The notes under the pieces: model-generated
What the model was told of the DNA's origin: nothing
Databases searched by the model: none
What the model saw: only the letters and a program-made list of their open reading frames with translations
In this document: piece after piece, positions 25,394 through 33,034 of the stretch
How the letters are laid out: the number at the start of each line of letters is the position of its first letter
Numbering within the stretch: position 1 is the first letter of the stretch
Position numbers and translations under genes: made by a program
Source: an uncultured Prevotellaceae bacterium
GTDB lineage: Bacteria; Bacteroidota; Bacteroidia; Bacteroidales; Bacteroidaceae
Direction: 5' to 3'
NCBI GenBank assembly: GCA_946411565.1
Contig: CAMKEM010000027.1
Coordinates: 1 to 36,474, forward strand
DNA: 36,474 nt

Positions 25394-27853
25394 ATGAAAA
25401 AAATCCTTACTACATGCCTTTTGGCTTGTGCCACCCTTACAGGAGCATACGCCTCAAAAGCCATTACAACGCCATTCCAAGTAACCTTGCAGGATGGCAC
25501 AACCGTCATGGCACAGATTCATGGTGACGAGCACTTCAACTTCTACACCACCACGTCAGGAGATCTCCTAATCTTCGAGAACAACAAGTGGCGTATGGCA
25601 ACAGAAGCCGACAAGGCACAAATGACTGCAAGGCAGAACCAAAGCGTAACGACAAGAAGCAAAGCCAACGAGAAGATCACGGCAACACATCCTTTCCCAC
25701 ACACAGGCACCCCAAAGGCCCTTGTATTAATGGTGGATTTCGCTAACCAGAAATTCACATACACCAAGGATGACATCGACAAGCTTCTGAACGGAACAGA
25801 GTATGACTCTACATCCAAATATCGAAGCTACGGCTCTGCTGCACAGTATTTCGACGATTGCAGTAACGGCAAGTTCCGTCCTAAGTTCGATGTAGCAGGT
25901 CCTTTCCACCTCTCAAAGAACTATGAGGTTTATGGTCAAGGTGACGATAACGTCCAGGCACTTCTTTCTGATGCCTGCAAGCTTGCAAACGGAAGCGTAA
26001 ACTTTGCCGACTATGATTCCGACAACGACGGATATGTGGATCTCGTTTATATCATCTACGCTGGATATAGTGCCCAGTGGGGTGAGGCAAAGAATCCTAA
26101 CGCCATCTGGCCAAAGTCTGGCTATGGCAATTACGGAACATACGACGGCAAAAAAGTATATCGCTATGGCGTAAATAACGAGCTTGCCTTCTATCCAGAC
26201 GTATGGAAGGATATGAAGGAGGATCAGGCTACCTTCAAGCCATATCTCACAGGTATCGGAGTATTCGCTCACGAGATGAGCCACACCATGGGACTTCCCG
26301 ACTTCTACCCTACCGTCACTTGGCAGGATATCTCCAAATACGACAACCAGAGCATGGAAGAGTGGGATCTTATGGATGGTGGCGAGAACACATCCAATGG
26401 TTTCTACCCTACCCCATACACAGCATGGGAACGTGAGTTGATGGGATGGACGGATAAGATGGAAACCCTCTCAAGCGCAAAGAACGTAACACTCACATCT
26501 CTTGCAAGTGGTGGTAAGGGATTGCGCGTAATGAACGACAGCGATCCTTCTGGCAACGAATACTACATCCTTGAAAGCATTCAGAAGAAGGGATGGTATG
26601 CAAAGATGCCTGGAAGCGGAATGCTTGTCACTCACGTCAACTACGACGTTAATTCTTTCGCTAACTTCAGCGGACCAAACAATACTGCTGGCTCTCCACG
26701 CATCACAGTTCTGCCTGCCAATGGAACCATATACTCATCATACCATTTCAAGGATGGCATTGCCGACCAGTATGTCATGAGTCAGACTGACGTAAGAAAC
26801 AACTGGAAGGGCAACACATATCCTGGTACCGAAAAGGTGACATCAATAACCGACTGGAAGACTTTTAACAAGAAAGCCATGTCAAAAGATATCACCTACA
26901 TTGAGCAGCAATCCAACGGTGACATCACATTCGCATTCATGGGTGGTGTTCCAGTACTTTCATTCTCAAAGGCAGAAGTCACAACCGACGGCAAAAGTGC
27001 CCTTACCAATGCCCTCAACATCAAGTACCCATGGAGCGACGGCAAGACAACCTACAAGAGTAGCAACACAGCCATTGCCACCGTTGATGCCAATGGCAAC
27101 GTAAAAGGCGTTGATGACGGTACTGTCACCATTACCGCCACATACACATACAATGGCGGCAAATCTACCCAAACTGCCACTTATAAGGTTACTGTCGCAT
27201 TCCCTGTCCCTGTCCTTGCATTCACCAAGAGCGAGATAAAGACAGATGCAACAACCGTGACAAATGCCCTCAAGATTACTAATGCGTATGACGACGGCAA
27301 AACGACCTACAAGAGCAGCAACACAGCAGTTGCTACCGTTGATGCCAACGGCAATGTAAAGGGTGTTGCCAACGGTACAGCTACCATTACGGCTACCTAT
27401 ACCTACCGTAACAGCAAGAAGACCGTAACTGCGACTTATAAAGTCACCGTGTCTATTCCATCTATCACATTGGCGAACGCCAACATTAGCACCGACGGAA
27501 AGACAACCATCACCAACCCTGTCACTATCAAGAACGAGTGGGCTGACGGCAAGATAACCTATAAGAGCAGCAACACCAATGTTGCTACCGTCGATAGCAA
27601 GGGCGTTGTCACCGCAAAAGGTAACGGTACCGCAAACATCACGGTTACATACACCTATAACAACGGCAAGACAATTTCCAAGTCTTTCACCGTCACCGTT
27701 GAAATACCAACAGATATCGCAGAGGTAACAGCTAACACCCAACAGCTAACACCTGCCAACATCTATACTCTCGACGGTCGATATGTAGGAACATCAAAGG
27801 AAAATCTCCCAAGCGGAATCTACATTCAAAACGGAAAGAAGTTTACAAAATAG
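25394..27853 (+). CDS. Secreted M6-family metalloprotease with three Ig-like repeats
   Basis: 819 residues. Signal peptide (MKKILTTCLLACATLTGAYA), propeptide (about 20-100), M6 (immune-inhibitor-A-like) catalytic domain (about 105-420) with the zinc motif HEMSHTMGLPDFY (His293) and a Ca-binding-like DYDSDNDGYVDL segment near 208. Then come three Big_2 Ig-like repeats (about 525-605, 610-690, 695-775), each with the SSNTxxATVDxxGxV signature. The C-terminal tail YTLDGRYVG...LPSGIYIQNGKKF resembles a type IX secretion sorting signal and matches the tail of the CotH protein. It likely degrades host or dietary protein outside the cell. It probably shares a transcript with the GH28 gene or has a leader promoter in the repeat-rich gap. 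Confidence 0.92.
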   Translation: MKKILTTCLLACATLTGAYASKAITTPFQVTLQDGTTVMAQIHGDEHFNFYTTTSGDLLIFENNKWRMATEADKAQMTARQNQSVTTRSKANEKITATHPFPHTGTPKALVLMVDFANQKFTYTKDDIDKLLNGTEYDSTSKYRSYGSAAQYFDDCSNGKFRPKFDVAGPFHLSKNYEVYGQGDDNVQALLSDACKLANGSVNFADYDSDNDGYVDLVYIIYAGYSAQWGEAKNPNAIWPKSGYGNYGTYDGKKVYRYGVNNELAFYPDVWKDMKEDQATFKPYLTGIGVFAHEMSHTMGLPDFYPTVTWQDISKYDNQSMEEWDLMDGGENTSNGFYPTPYTAWERELMGWTDKMETLSSAKNVTLTSLASGGKGLRVMNDSDPSGNEYYILESIQKKGWYAKMPGSGMLVTHVNYDVNSFANFSGPNNTAGSPRITVLPANGTIYSSYHFKDGIADQYVMSQTDVRNNWKGNTYPGTEKVTSITDWKTFNKKAMSKDITYIEQQSNGDITFAFMGGVPVLSFSKAEVTTDGKSALTNALNIKYPWSDGKTTYKSSNTAIATVDANGNVKGVDDGTVTITATYTYNGGKSTQTATYKVTVAFPVPVLAFTKSEIKTDATTVTNALKITNAYDDGKTTYKSSNTAVATVDANGNVKGVANGTATITATYTYRNSKKTVTATYKVTVSIPSITLANANISTDGKTTITNPVTIKNEWADGKITYKSSNTNVATVDSKGVVTAKGNGTANITVTYTYNNGKTISKSFTVTVEIPTDIAEVTANTQQLTPANIYTLDGRYVGTSKENLPSGIYIQNGKKFTK

Positions 27854-27855
27854 AT

Positions 27856-27900
27856 GGCCTCTCCCCCCGCCCTCCCCCGTAGGGAGGGAGCCGGAAGGCA
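27856..27900. repeat. Palindromic repeat family B, single arm
   Basis: Same sequence as the left arm at 18246, beginning 2 nt after the M6 stop codon. The inverted partner is absent, but the internal CTCCCCCGTAGGGAG hairpin remains. It is followed by a terminator. Confidence 0.9.
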
Positions 27901-27916
27901 ATTACAATATAATTCA

Positions 27917-27947
27917 AGAGCATTCTCCAAGTGAGGATGCTCTTTTT
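27917..27947 (+). terminator. Intrinsic terminator after the M6 gene
   Basis: AGAGCATTCTC pairs with GAGGATGCTCT across a short loop and is followed by five T. Confidence 0.85.
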
Positions 27948-27957
27948 CGTGAGAATA

Positions 27958-27989
27958 TTTGGAGAAATCAGATATTTTAATTATTTTTG
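27958..27989 (+). promoter_or_regulatory. Consensus promoter upstream of the structured RNA
   Basis: TTTG (27958-27961), 20-nt spacer, then TATTTTTG (27982-27989, fits TAnnTTTG). Predicted transcription start is near 27996, which would place the structured region and the following gene in one transcript with a leader of about 400 nt. Confidence 0.6.
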
Positions 27990-28080
27990 CACACAAGAAA
28001 GTATTAAACACTATATATTAACCACTTAAACATTATATAACAAGAAACAGAAAGTACATTATTAGAATAAACTCAGACGA

Positions 28081-28380
28081 GCGGTAACGCTTTCCCCATG
28101 CTGATGATAGTCTCAGACAATCTCAGCAAATAGCAAATCACTTATTTATTAACTTGGGTGAGCAACTACCGATTCTCTCGACATAAATATACATAGAGCT
28201 TTTAGCTCTTGTTCTCTAACTTCTGAATACGGCCAATTTTCAAAACAACGAGAACAAGTAAGCGAAGAGTTCCGTGTCCGTTTAGGGCATGGGCTTTTCC
28301 GTAAACTTGTCAGTTGTGAAGGTTGCTTGGCCGTAACCTAGAAGTTAGGACGAGACTATCGGAAAGTCTGCGCCCTTTTT
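28081..28380 (+). ncRNA. Structured RNA candidate (6S-like rod or leader switch)
   Basis: Nested inverted pairs form a long rod: GGGTG/CGCCC (28156/28371), CCGATTCTCTCG/CGAGACTATCGG (28169/28351, 10 of 12), CTAACTTCT/AGAAGTTAG (28216/28340, perfect), TACGGCCA/TGGCCGTA (28228/28328, perfect), ACAAC/GTTGT, ACAAGT/ACTTGT, and an apical CCGTGTCC-GTTTA-GGGCATGG. TTTTT follows at 28376. A one-sided bulge holds the hairpin AGAGC/GCTCT. Competing pairs exist: CTTGTTCTC/GAGAACAAG (28208/28250) and GATAGTCTC/GAGACTATC (28106/28352), both perfect. A GUAA-tetraloop hairpin sits at 28080-28091. Rod length and the hairpin-bearing central bulge recall 6S RNA, but the U-run ends 15 nt before an ATG, so an attenuator-type leader is equally likely. 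Confidence 0.6.
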
Positions 28381-28395
28381 ATATTTCCAATTTAT

Positions 28396-29223
28396 ATGAT
28401 AGTAAAACCTGCTGATATGAACAGGGCATATCTAAAACATTTCACTTTTCAGGCTTCTCGCTATGAGGAATACGTAGATGGAGTTTGTCTTTCAAAAGGG
28501 AATTGTAATACAATTGTTGTCTCAAAACCTATCAGTCATGATTGTGTTGCTTTTAATCTTGTAAACGAAGTTCCTGTGAAAATCTGGGATCATTTTGAAC
28601 TTCCTGTTTTGGGGTATGCTGGAGGAGATGTATTAAAGGACAGAATACAATATGGAAGATTGAACACCTTAAAATGGCATGATCCAACGGAGCCAATCGT
28701 GTGTAATATTTTCAATAATATGACGTGTATTCGTTTTGCGACATTGTCACCATTGCGAATTGTTGAGTTTTACGGTGAGTTTACTGACATTCAAAATAAT
28801 AGCAGAACAATTAATAACAATAAGGCAGAAGGAGTAAATATGGGACGTCAGTGTCCATGGAGTAAAGAAGAACTTCTGAAACTTTATAGAAAGGTAGATG
28901 CCTACGCTAAGACTCTATACATTTTGCTTTGTAAACAAGGAGATTCTGATGCAGGAGAAGCATTAGCTTCTTATAATTTGTTCAAACTTCCTGTTGTGTA
29001 TGTTTTTATACATTATCACTATGGCAAGTTTGAGGACTTAGGAATGAGCAATAATGATATATCGGCATATATTGGTTTGTTCATGCTTGATACGAGAAAT
29101 TTTGTTGAAAATTTTCTTGAAGGTATGCGTGAGCAGAATGTGTTTTATTATGACCGTAGGAATGAGATCGCACCAAAACTCATTGAGGTTTGTGAAGAGG
29201 TTCTTTATATTATAAATCATTAA
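28396..29223 (+). CDS. Unknown cytoplasmic protein behind the structured RNA
   Basis: 275 residues with no signal peptide or membrane helix. The N-terminal half is beta-rich (FNLVNEVPVKIWDHFELPVLGYAGG, split as VPVKIWDHFELP), the C-terminal half helical (WSKEELLKLYRKVDAYAKTLY and a His/Tyr-rich VYVFIHYHYGKF stretch). I recognise no family. Codon use is visibly more AT-rich than the housekeeping genes of the window, which suggests later acquisition. An internal ATG at 28417 is an alternative start. The structured RNA immediately upstream could control its expression. Confidence 0.65.
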   Translation: MIVKPADMNRAYLKHFTFQASRYEEYVDGVCLSKGNCNTIVVSKPISHDCVAFNLVNEVPVKIWDHFELPVLGYAGGDVLKDRIQYGRLNTLKWHDPTEPIVCNIFNNMTCIRFATLSPLRIVEFYGEFTDIQNNSRTINNNKAEGVNMGRQCPWSKEELLKLYRKVDAYAKTLYILLCKQGDSDAGEALASYNLFKLPVVYVFIHYHYGKFEDLGMSNNDISAYIGLFMLDTRNFVENFLEGMREQNVFYYDRRNEIAPKLIEVCEEVLYIINH

Positions 29224-29237
29224 TTCAAATAAACATT

Positions 29238-29426
29238 ATGGAAGATAGACCTTTTTTATTGATAATTGCAATATTTATTGCAATGTTAATTGGAGTGTGG
29301 GGCTCACATCGTAAAATTGGATTCTGGTGGGCATTCGGAATTTCTTTGGTTAATGCTCTCATCGGAATAATTGTTGTTGCATGTTCAAAGAAACTAACAG
29401 AAGAAGAAAAGGAGGCCAAGAAATGA
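29238..29426 (+). CDS. Small two-helix membrane protein
   Basis: 62 residues with two hydrophobic helices (FLLIIAIFIAMLIGVWG and FWWAFGISLVNALIGIIVVA) and a charged C-terminal tail (KKLTEEEKEAKK). It starts 14 nt after the 275-residue gene and overlaps the next small gene by 4 nt, so the three probably form one operon. No family is recognised; holin-like or envelope helper roles are only guesses. Confidence 0.6.
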   Translation: MEDRPFLLIIAIFIAMLIGVWGSHRKIGFWWAFGISLVNALIGIIVVACSKKLTEEEKEAKK

Positions 29427-29578
29427 AAAAAGCTGGTTATATCTTCATTATTTTGGGGTGCATCAGTTTTGTACAACAAGCATTCTTCTTACATCATGCT
29501 GTTGCTGGTTCTTGCACTATTATTGCCATTGGACTTGGACTGCTTTATTTTGGCAAGCAAAAAGAAAAAAAGAAGTAA
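29423..29578 (+). CDS. Small two-helix membrane protein, coupled to the previous gene
   Basis: 51 residues from the ATG at 29423 (MKKAGYIFIILGC), overlapping the upstream stop codon as ATGA. It has two short hydrophobic segments and a Lys-rich tail (GKQKEKKK). The overlap is good evidence that both small frames are translated. Function unknown. Confidence 0.6.
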   Translation: MKKAGYIFIILGCISFVQQAFFLHHAVAGSCTIIAIGLGLLYFGKQKEKKK

Positions 29579-29678
29579 TTTTTAATGAAAGCCGACATTT
29601 CGAGTAATATAGCGGTCGAGAATCTTTAGAAAAACTTTTTGCATCAATATTTACACTCAATACCATATAGAATCCAAT

Positions 29679-29710
29679 CTACACCACTATAGCATATTGT
29701 AGTGGTGTAG
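29679..29710. repeat. CTACACCACTA inverted repeat
   Basis: CTACACCACTA (29679-29689) and TAGTGGTGTAG (29700-29710) are a perfect 11-bp hairpin. It uses the same TGTAGAGT/ACTCTACA words as the repeats at 30605-30750. Confidence 0.7.
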
Positions 29711-29774
29711 AGTTAAAATTAACTCCCAAAAGAGAAATAATAAAGTTTACTTGTGTATTTTGTCTTTTTACGCT

Positions 29775-29782
29775 TACCTTTG
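29775..29782 (+). promoter_or_regulatory. Promoter -7 element for the lipoprotein gene
   Basis: TACCTTTG fits TAnnTTTG, 24 nt before the ATG at 29807. Only a weak TTGTG lies at the -33 distance. Confidence 0.45.
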
Positions 29783-29806
29783 CAATGTCATTGATAAAAA
29801 TTTATA

Positions 29807-30568
29807 ATGAAAAGAAAAATATTTATATTGGGGCTTATAATAAGCCTAATATTGAGTTGGTGTTCTTGCACTAATAATAGGAAACTCTCAAAGTATGAAC
29901 AAACATTCTTTGGAGATAGTGTTGCGGTATTTGTACTTAATAACCCTCAAAATGGTTATCACATATCCATAATTCATAATAAACAATTGAATCTAATACA
30001 TTTTGAAAGAGGAGATTCAATCAGTCAATACTGTGCAATCCATGAATTGCCCAAAGAACTCAGAAAATATGAAGAAGACTCTATTGGCGTGTTTTATGTA
30101 GATGTGGACTTCCCAGTTCTTAAAATAGACACCTTGGGTGGTTCAAAAGACAGTCTTGATATGTTCTTTATGGACATGGACTTTGACGATGAAGAAGAAT
30201 TTGTAGTTAAACACAATGGGTACAACCGCTGGTACTATGCATGTTTTGATATGGTGAAAGGTAATACGAAAGACTTATGTCCCGGCATACTTGCACCAAA
30301 CAATGAACCTCCATATAACAATATCGTTTCTGGTAAGATAGAACCATCATATACAGTATTCGATTACAACAAGAAAACAATCTATATATATGAAACCGTG
30401 GGATGCATGACATTACATGAAACATGGGCAAAATTTTTTGAACGAAATAAATATGGTTCTGGAGGTAATGTGAAGGTTTACAAAAAGGTGAATCATGATT
30501 TTATTGGTGGAAAAGAGTATATCGAAACTTACAAGTTAATAAACGATAGTTTAAAACTGGTAAAGTAA
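29807..30568 (+). CDS. Lipoprotein of unknown function
   Basis: 253 residues starting MKRKIFILGLIISLILSWCSC, a hydrophobic signal followed by Cys residues (Cys19 or Cys21 as the acylated residue). The mature part has an acidic stretch (SLDMFFMDMDFDDEEEFVVKHNG) that could bind divalent metal. I recognise no family. AT-rich like the preceding genes, with its own -7 box. Confidence 0.75.
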   Translation: MKRKIFILGLIISLILSWCSCTNNRKLSKYEQTFFGDSVAVFVLNNPQNGYHISIIHNKQLNLIHFERGDSISQYCAIHELPKELRKYEEDSIGVFYVDVDFPVLKIDTLGGSKDSLDMFFMDMDFDDEEEFVVKHNGYNRWYYACFDMVKGNTKDLCPGILAPNNEPPYNNIVSGKIEPSYTVFDYNKKTIYIYETVGCMTLHETWAKFFERNKYGSGGNVKVYKKVNHDFIGGKEYIETYKLINDSLKLVK

Positions 30569-30604
30569 ACTTGGCAAACTCAAAGAAGTTTTTTGCGTTC
30601 AACT

Positions 30605-30750
30605 CTGCACTCTACACCAAACAGCATATAATCTGTTGAGATACAGTATATTTCTGCGGTGTAGAGTTGGACATAACTTTACACCAACTCTACATCTATA
30701 CACCTTTCATAAACAAAGATGATGTAAAGGGTGTATAGTTGGTGTAGGGT
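30605..30750. repeat. ACTCTACACC-word hairpins
   Basis: CTCTACACC faces GGTGTAGAG (to 30666). ACACCAACT...ATACACCTTT (30681-30707) faces AAAGGGTGTATAGTTGGTGT (30726-30745). The block lies just after the lipoprotein stop codon. Confidence 0.65.
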
Positions 30751-30985
30751 TAAAATCAACTCTGCATCGTTGTAACTTTTTTGTGAATCATGCGCTTATA
30801 TAGTCTCTGATGTAGAGTGTAGAGTAAAATGCTGATTAGCTTTATAGTTGACCACAGATTTTAATGATTACATAAATAATAACCCTCCTGTACAAGGGGA
30901 ATATAGAAATGGTTAAGAAAATCTGTTTGATCCGTGATATCTGTGGTTGTTTTAACTCTGAAAAAAAAATTTTCACATAACTCGT

Positions 30986-31297
30986 CAACTCGTCACCCTC
31001 AACGCTGCAAGTTATTGTGACTCTTTATGTTACAGCGGTGATTCATTTGAAAGCACTCGTCACCCACTCATCACCCAAATCTTTGTATCTTATTGAGAAT
31101 GTGAAACTTGCAAGGTTCATTCACTCGTCACCCACTCGTCACTTTTTTAGGGCGACGAGTGAAATATCTCCACAAACAACTCTATATCAAGCAAATACGA
31201 GCGCAAGGGTGATGAGTGGGTGACGAGTACTTTAAAATAAATCACCGCTGCAACTCTCTGAAACAGAAAGTCTTATAACGCTACGGGTGACGAGTTG
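30986..31297. repeat. Nested foldback element of CTCGTCACCC words
   Basis: Three nested perfect inverted pairs: CAACTCGTCACCC (30986) with its inverse at 31285-31297; AGCGGTGATT (31034) with AATCACCGCT (31240); and a 22-bp arm at 31055-31076 with 31207-31228. The loop holds another CACTCGTCACCCACTCGTCA block facing GACGAGTGA. The order and nesting indicate one element of about 310 bp. Confidence 0.8.
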
Positions 31298-31311
31298 CAG
31301 AGTTGTATAAA

Positions 31312-31633
31312 AATTCTTTTTTATTACTGTCCGCTAAACAACTATATCTTGCATAATATCAAAAGATTTATGCTGGACAAGCCCTGTTTTTATCAAGAAT
31401 TTGAGAATGAGAGAAGGCTGGTGCAGTATTGAGAATTAATGAGAAAGAGAGAGATTTGCTACTTGCGTAGCATTAGAAAAAAGCGTGATTGTCTGGAGCG
31501 TAAGCGACATTTCTCTAATTTCTTCCCTATGGTCAGAGGGTCTTCGACAAATCTCTCATTAATTCAAAAAAAGAAATTCTCAAAATCTCTAATTCTTGAC
31601 AATATTTTTAGCGGACAGTAATAATTCTTTTTT
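31312..31633. mobile_element. 300-bp foldback MITE with target-site duplication
   Basis: The element runs from 31323 to 31622. Ends: ATTACTGTCCGCTAAA (31323-31338) and TTTAGCGGACAGTAAT (31607-31622), a perfect 16-bp terminal inverted repeat. AATTCTTTTTT flanks both sides (31312-31322 and 31623-31633), an 11-bp target duplication. Inner sequence is also foldback: GAATTAATGAGA near 31435 and TCTCATTAATTC near 31555. There is no transposase, so it must be mobilised in trans; an 11-bp duplication fits IS4-like transposases, which is inference. Confidence 0.85.
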
Positions 31634-31647
31634 CCGTTTTCATTCGC

Positions 31648-31785
31648 TGCAAGTCCCAAGTAACTCCTATGCAAGTCCCTTGTAAGTCCCATTTTTTGCC
31701 TATTCTAAGGAACGGACTTACAACGGACTCATAACGGACTTAGAGCGAAGGCAGAGCGGAGGATGAACGAAGGTGCATAAAAAGA
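31648..31785. repeat. AAGTCC/GGACTT-word foldback
   Basis: The first part reads GCAAGTCCCAAGTAACTCC and TGCAAGTCCCTTGTAAGTCC; the second reads GGAACGGACTTACAACGGAC and further GGACTT words, so the two halves can fold back. It is the same family as blocks at 56-150, 11.95 and 12.25 kb and precedes the ilvC terminator. Confidence 0.6.
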
Positions 31786-31820
31786 GAATACCGCCTATGG
31801 ATATTCCATAAGCGGTATTC
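31780..31820 (-). terminator. Intrinsic terminator of the ilv operon
   Basis: GAATACCGC-CTATGG pairs with CCATA-AGCGGTATTC (31786-31820). On the minus strand the stem is followed by CTCTTTTT. It lies about 50 nt after the ilvC stop codon. Confidence 0.85.
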
Positions 31821-31870
31821 ATTTGTGTAGAATCTTACCTAATCCTTATATAAGGGTTTAAGTGAATATT

Positions 31871-32914
31871 TTAGTTGTTCTCTGGACGGAGCTTACGAAC
31901 TGTCTCAGCAGTACGCCACATCTCTGAGTTGTGGAGAGCTGCAAGTTCCTTCTCGAGGCCTTCACGATAGTCAGGCTTAGAGTTAGCGTCGATAGAGATC
32001 TGTGCCTCGTTACCAGACTTAACAGACTCGTAAAGCTTCTGAACTACTGGCTTGCAAGCGTCGTGGAAAGGACCCATCCAGTCGAGAGCACCACGCTGAG
32101 CGGTTGTAGAACAGTTAGCATACATCCAGTCCATACCCTTCTGTGCGAAGAGAGGCATGAGTGACTGTGTGAGCTCCTCAACAGTCTCGTTGAATGCCTC
32201 AGATGGAGTGTGACCGTTCTCACGGAGAACCTCGTACTGAGCAAGGAGGAGACCCTGAATAGCACCCATGAGTGAGCCACGCTCACCTGTGAGGTCAGAA
32301 GTAGCCTCGCGCTGGAATGTTGTCTCGAACAAGTAACCTGAACCGATACCGATACCGAGAGCAAGTGTACGATCGAGAGCACGACCAGTTGCATCGTTGT
32401 AAACTGCGTATGAAGAGTTCAGACCGCGACCCTCGAGGAACATAGTACGGAGTGATGTACCAGAACCCTTAGGAGCAACCATGATAACGTCGATATCCTT
32501 AGAAGGAACGCAACCTGTGCGGTCAGACCATGTGATAGCGAAACCGTGTGAGAAGTAAAGAGCCTTACCAGGAGTGAGGTACTTCTGGAGAGTTGGCCAT
32601 ACAGACATTACTGCAGCATCAGAAAGAAGACACATAACGATAGTACCCTTCTCTGCAGCCTCCTCAATAGAGAAGAGGGTCTCGCCTGATACCCAACCGT
32701 CATTCTTAGCCTTCTCGAAGGTCTTGCCCTGACGCTGACCAACGATTACGTTGAAACCATTGTCACGAAGGTTACAAGCCTGTCCAGGACCCTGAACGCC
32801 ATAACCGATGACAGCAATAGTCTCATCCTTGAGAATCTCACGAGCCTTCTCAAGTGGGAATTCCTCACGTGTCATTACCTCTTCGATAACGCCACCAAAA
32901 TTCATTTTTGCCAT
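31871..32914 (-). CDS. ilvC: Ketol-acid reductoisomerase
   Basis: 347 residues, class I (short) form. It converts acetolactate or acetohydroxybutyrate to the dihydroxy acids in valine, leucine and isoleucine synthesis using NADPH and Mg2+. Rossmann motif IAVIGYGVQGPGQACNLRDNG (split: GYGVQGPGQ), VAPKGSGTSLR, and the C-terminal knotted domain with ERGSLMGAIQGLLLAQYE and EELTQSL. Last gene of the ilv operon. It also has its own promoter (33035-33065) and a leader of about 115 nt containing AAAGGC/GCCTTT words, so it may be expressed above the upstream genes. Confidence 0.96.
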   Translation of the reverse strand: MAKMNFGGVIEEVMTREEFPLEKAREILKDETIAVIGYGVQGPGQACNLRDNGFNVIVGQRQGKTFEKAKNDGWVSGETLFSIEEAAEKGTIVMCLLSDAAVMSVWPTLQKYLTPGKALYFSHGFAITWSDRTGCVPSKDIDVIMVAPKGSGTSLRTMFLEGRGLNSSYAVYNDATGRALDRTLALGIGIGSGYLFETTFQREATSDLTGERGSLMGAIQGLLLAQYEVLRENGHTPSEAFNETVEELTQSLMPLFAQKGMDWMYANCSTTAQRGALDWMGPFHDACKPVVQKLYESVKSGNEAQISIDANSKPDYREGLEKELAALHNSEMWRTAETVRKLRPENN

Positions 32915-32964
32915 TTTTAATACTAATTTTTATAAAACTGTTATAAATAACTTTATTCTTCTTT

Positions 32965-33021
32965 GACTAAAGGCTAAGGTCTAAAGGCTAAAGTCTTTTG
33001 CCTTTTGTCTTTCGCCTTTTT
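32965..33021. repeat. CTAAAGGC-word foldback in the ilvC leader
   Basis: CTAAAGGCTAAGGTCTAAAGG words face GCCTTTTGTCTTTCGCCTTT. The block lies between the ilvC promoter and start codon and could form a leader hairpin. Confidence 0.55.
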
Positions 33022-33034
33022 ACTCAAGCGACTG

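Larger units (their letters stand above)
30569..31870. other. 1.3-kb gene-free repeat cluster
   Basis: It contains, in order, TGTAGAGT-word hairpins (30605-30750), a nested foldback of CACTCGTCACCC words (30986-31297), a 300-bp MITE with terminal inverted repeats and target duplication (31323-31622), a CGGACTT-word block (31648-31785) and the ilvC terminator (31780-31820). Short open frames inside follow the repeats and are not treated as genes. Between blocks (30830-30980) I see only AT-rich sequence. Confidence 0.75.

Noticed and set aside
26966..27742. 258-codon minus-strand open frame
   Set aside because: It lies antisense to the Ig-like repeats of the M6 protease, and its Cys/Gly-rich repeats mirror that gene's codons.
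28101..28107. CTGATGA core suggesting a hammerhead ribozyme
   Set aside because: No matching GAAA strand or three-way junction could be placed around it.
28351..28375. GGAAAGTC near the RNA 3' end as an RNase P signature
   Set aside because: In RNase P RNA this motif is near the 5' end with a defined partner; none of the other conserved blocks is present. tmRNA was also rejected, as no tag reading frame or CCA end was found.
31017..31223. 68-codon open frame in the repeat cluster
   Set aside because: Composed almost wholly of CTCGTCACCC-word foldback DNA.
30986..31297. Possible CRISPR array
   Set aside because: The repeated words are short, unevenly spaced and present in both orientations, with no unique spacers of constant size and no cas genes.
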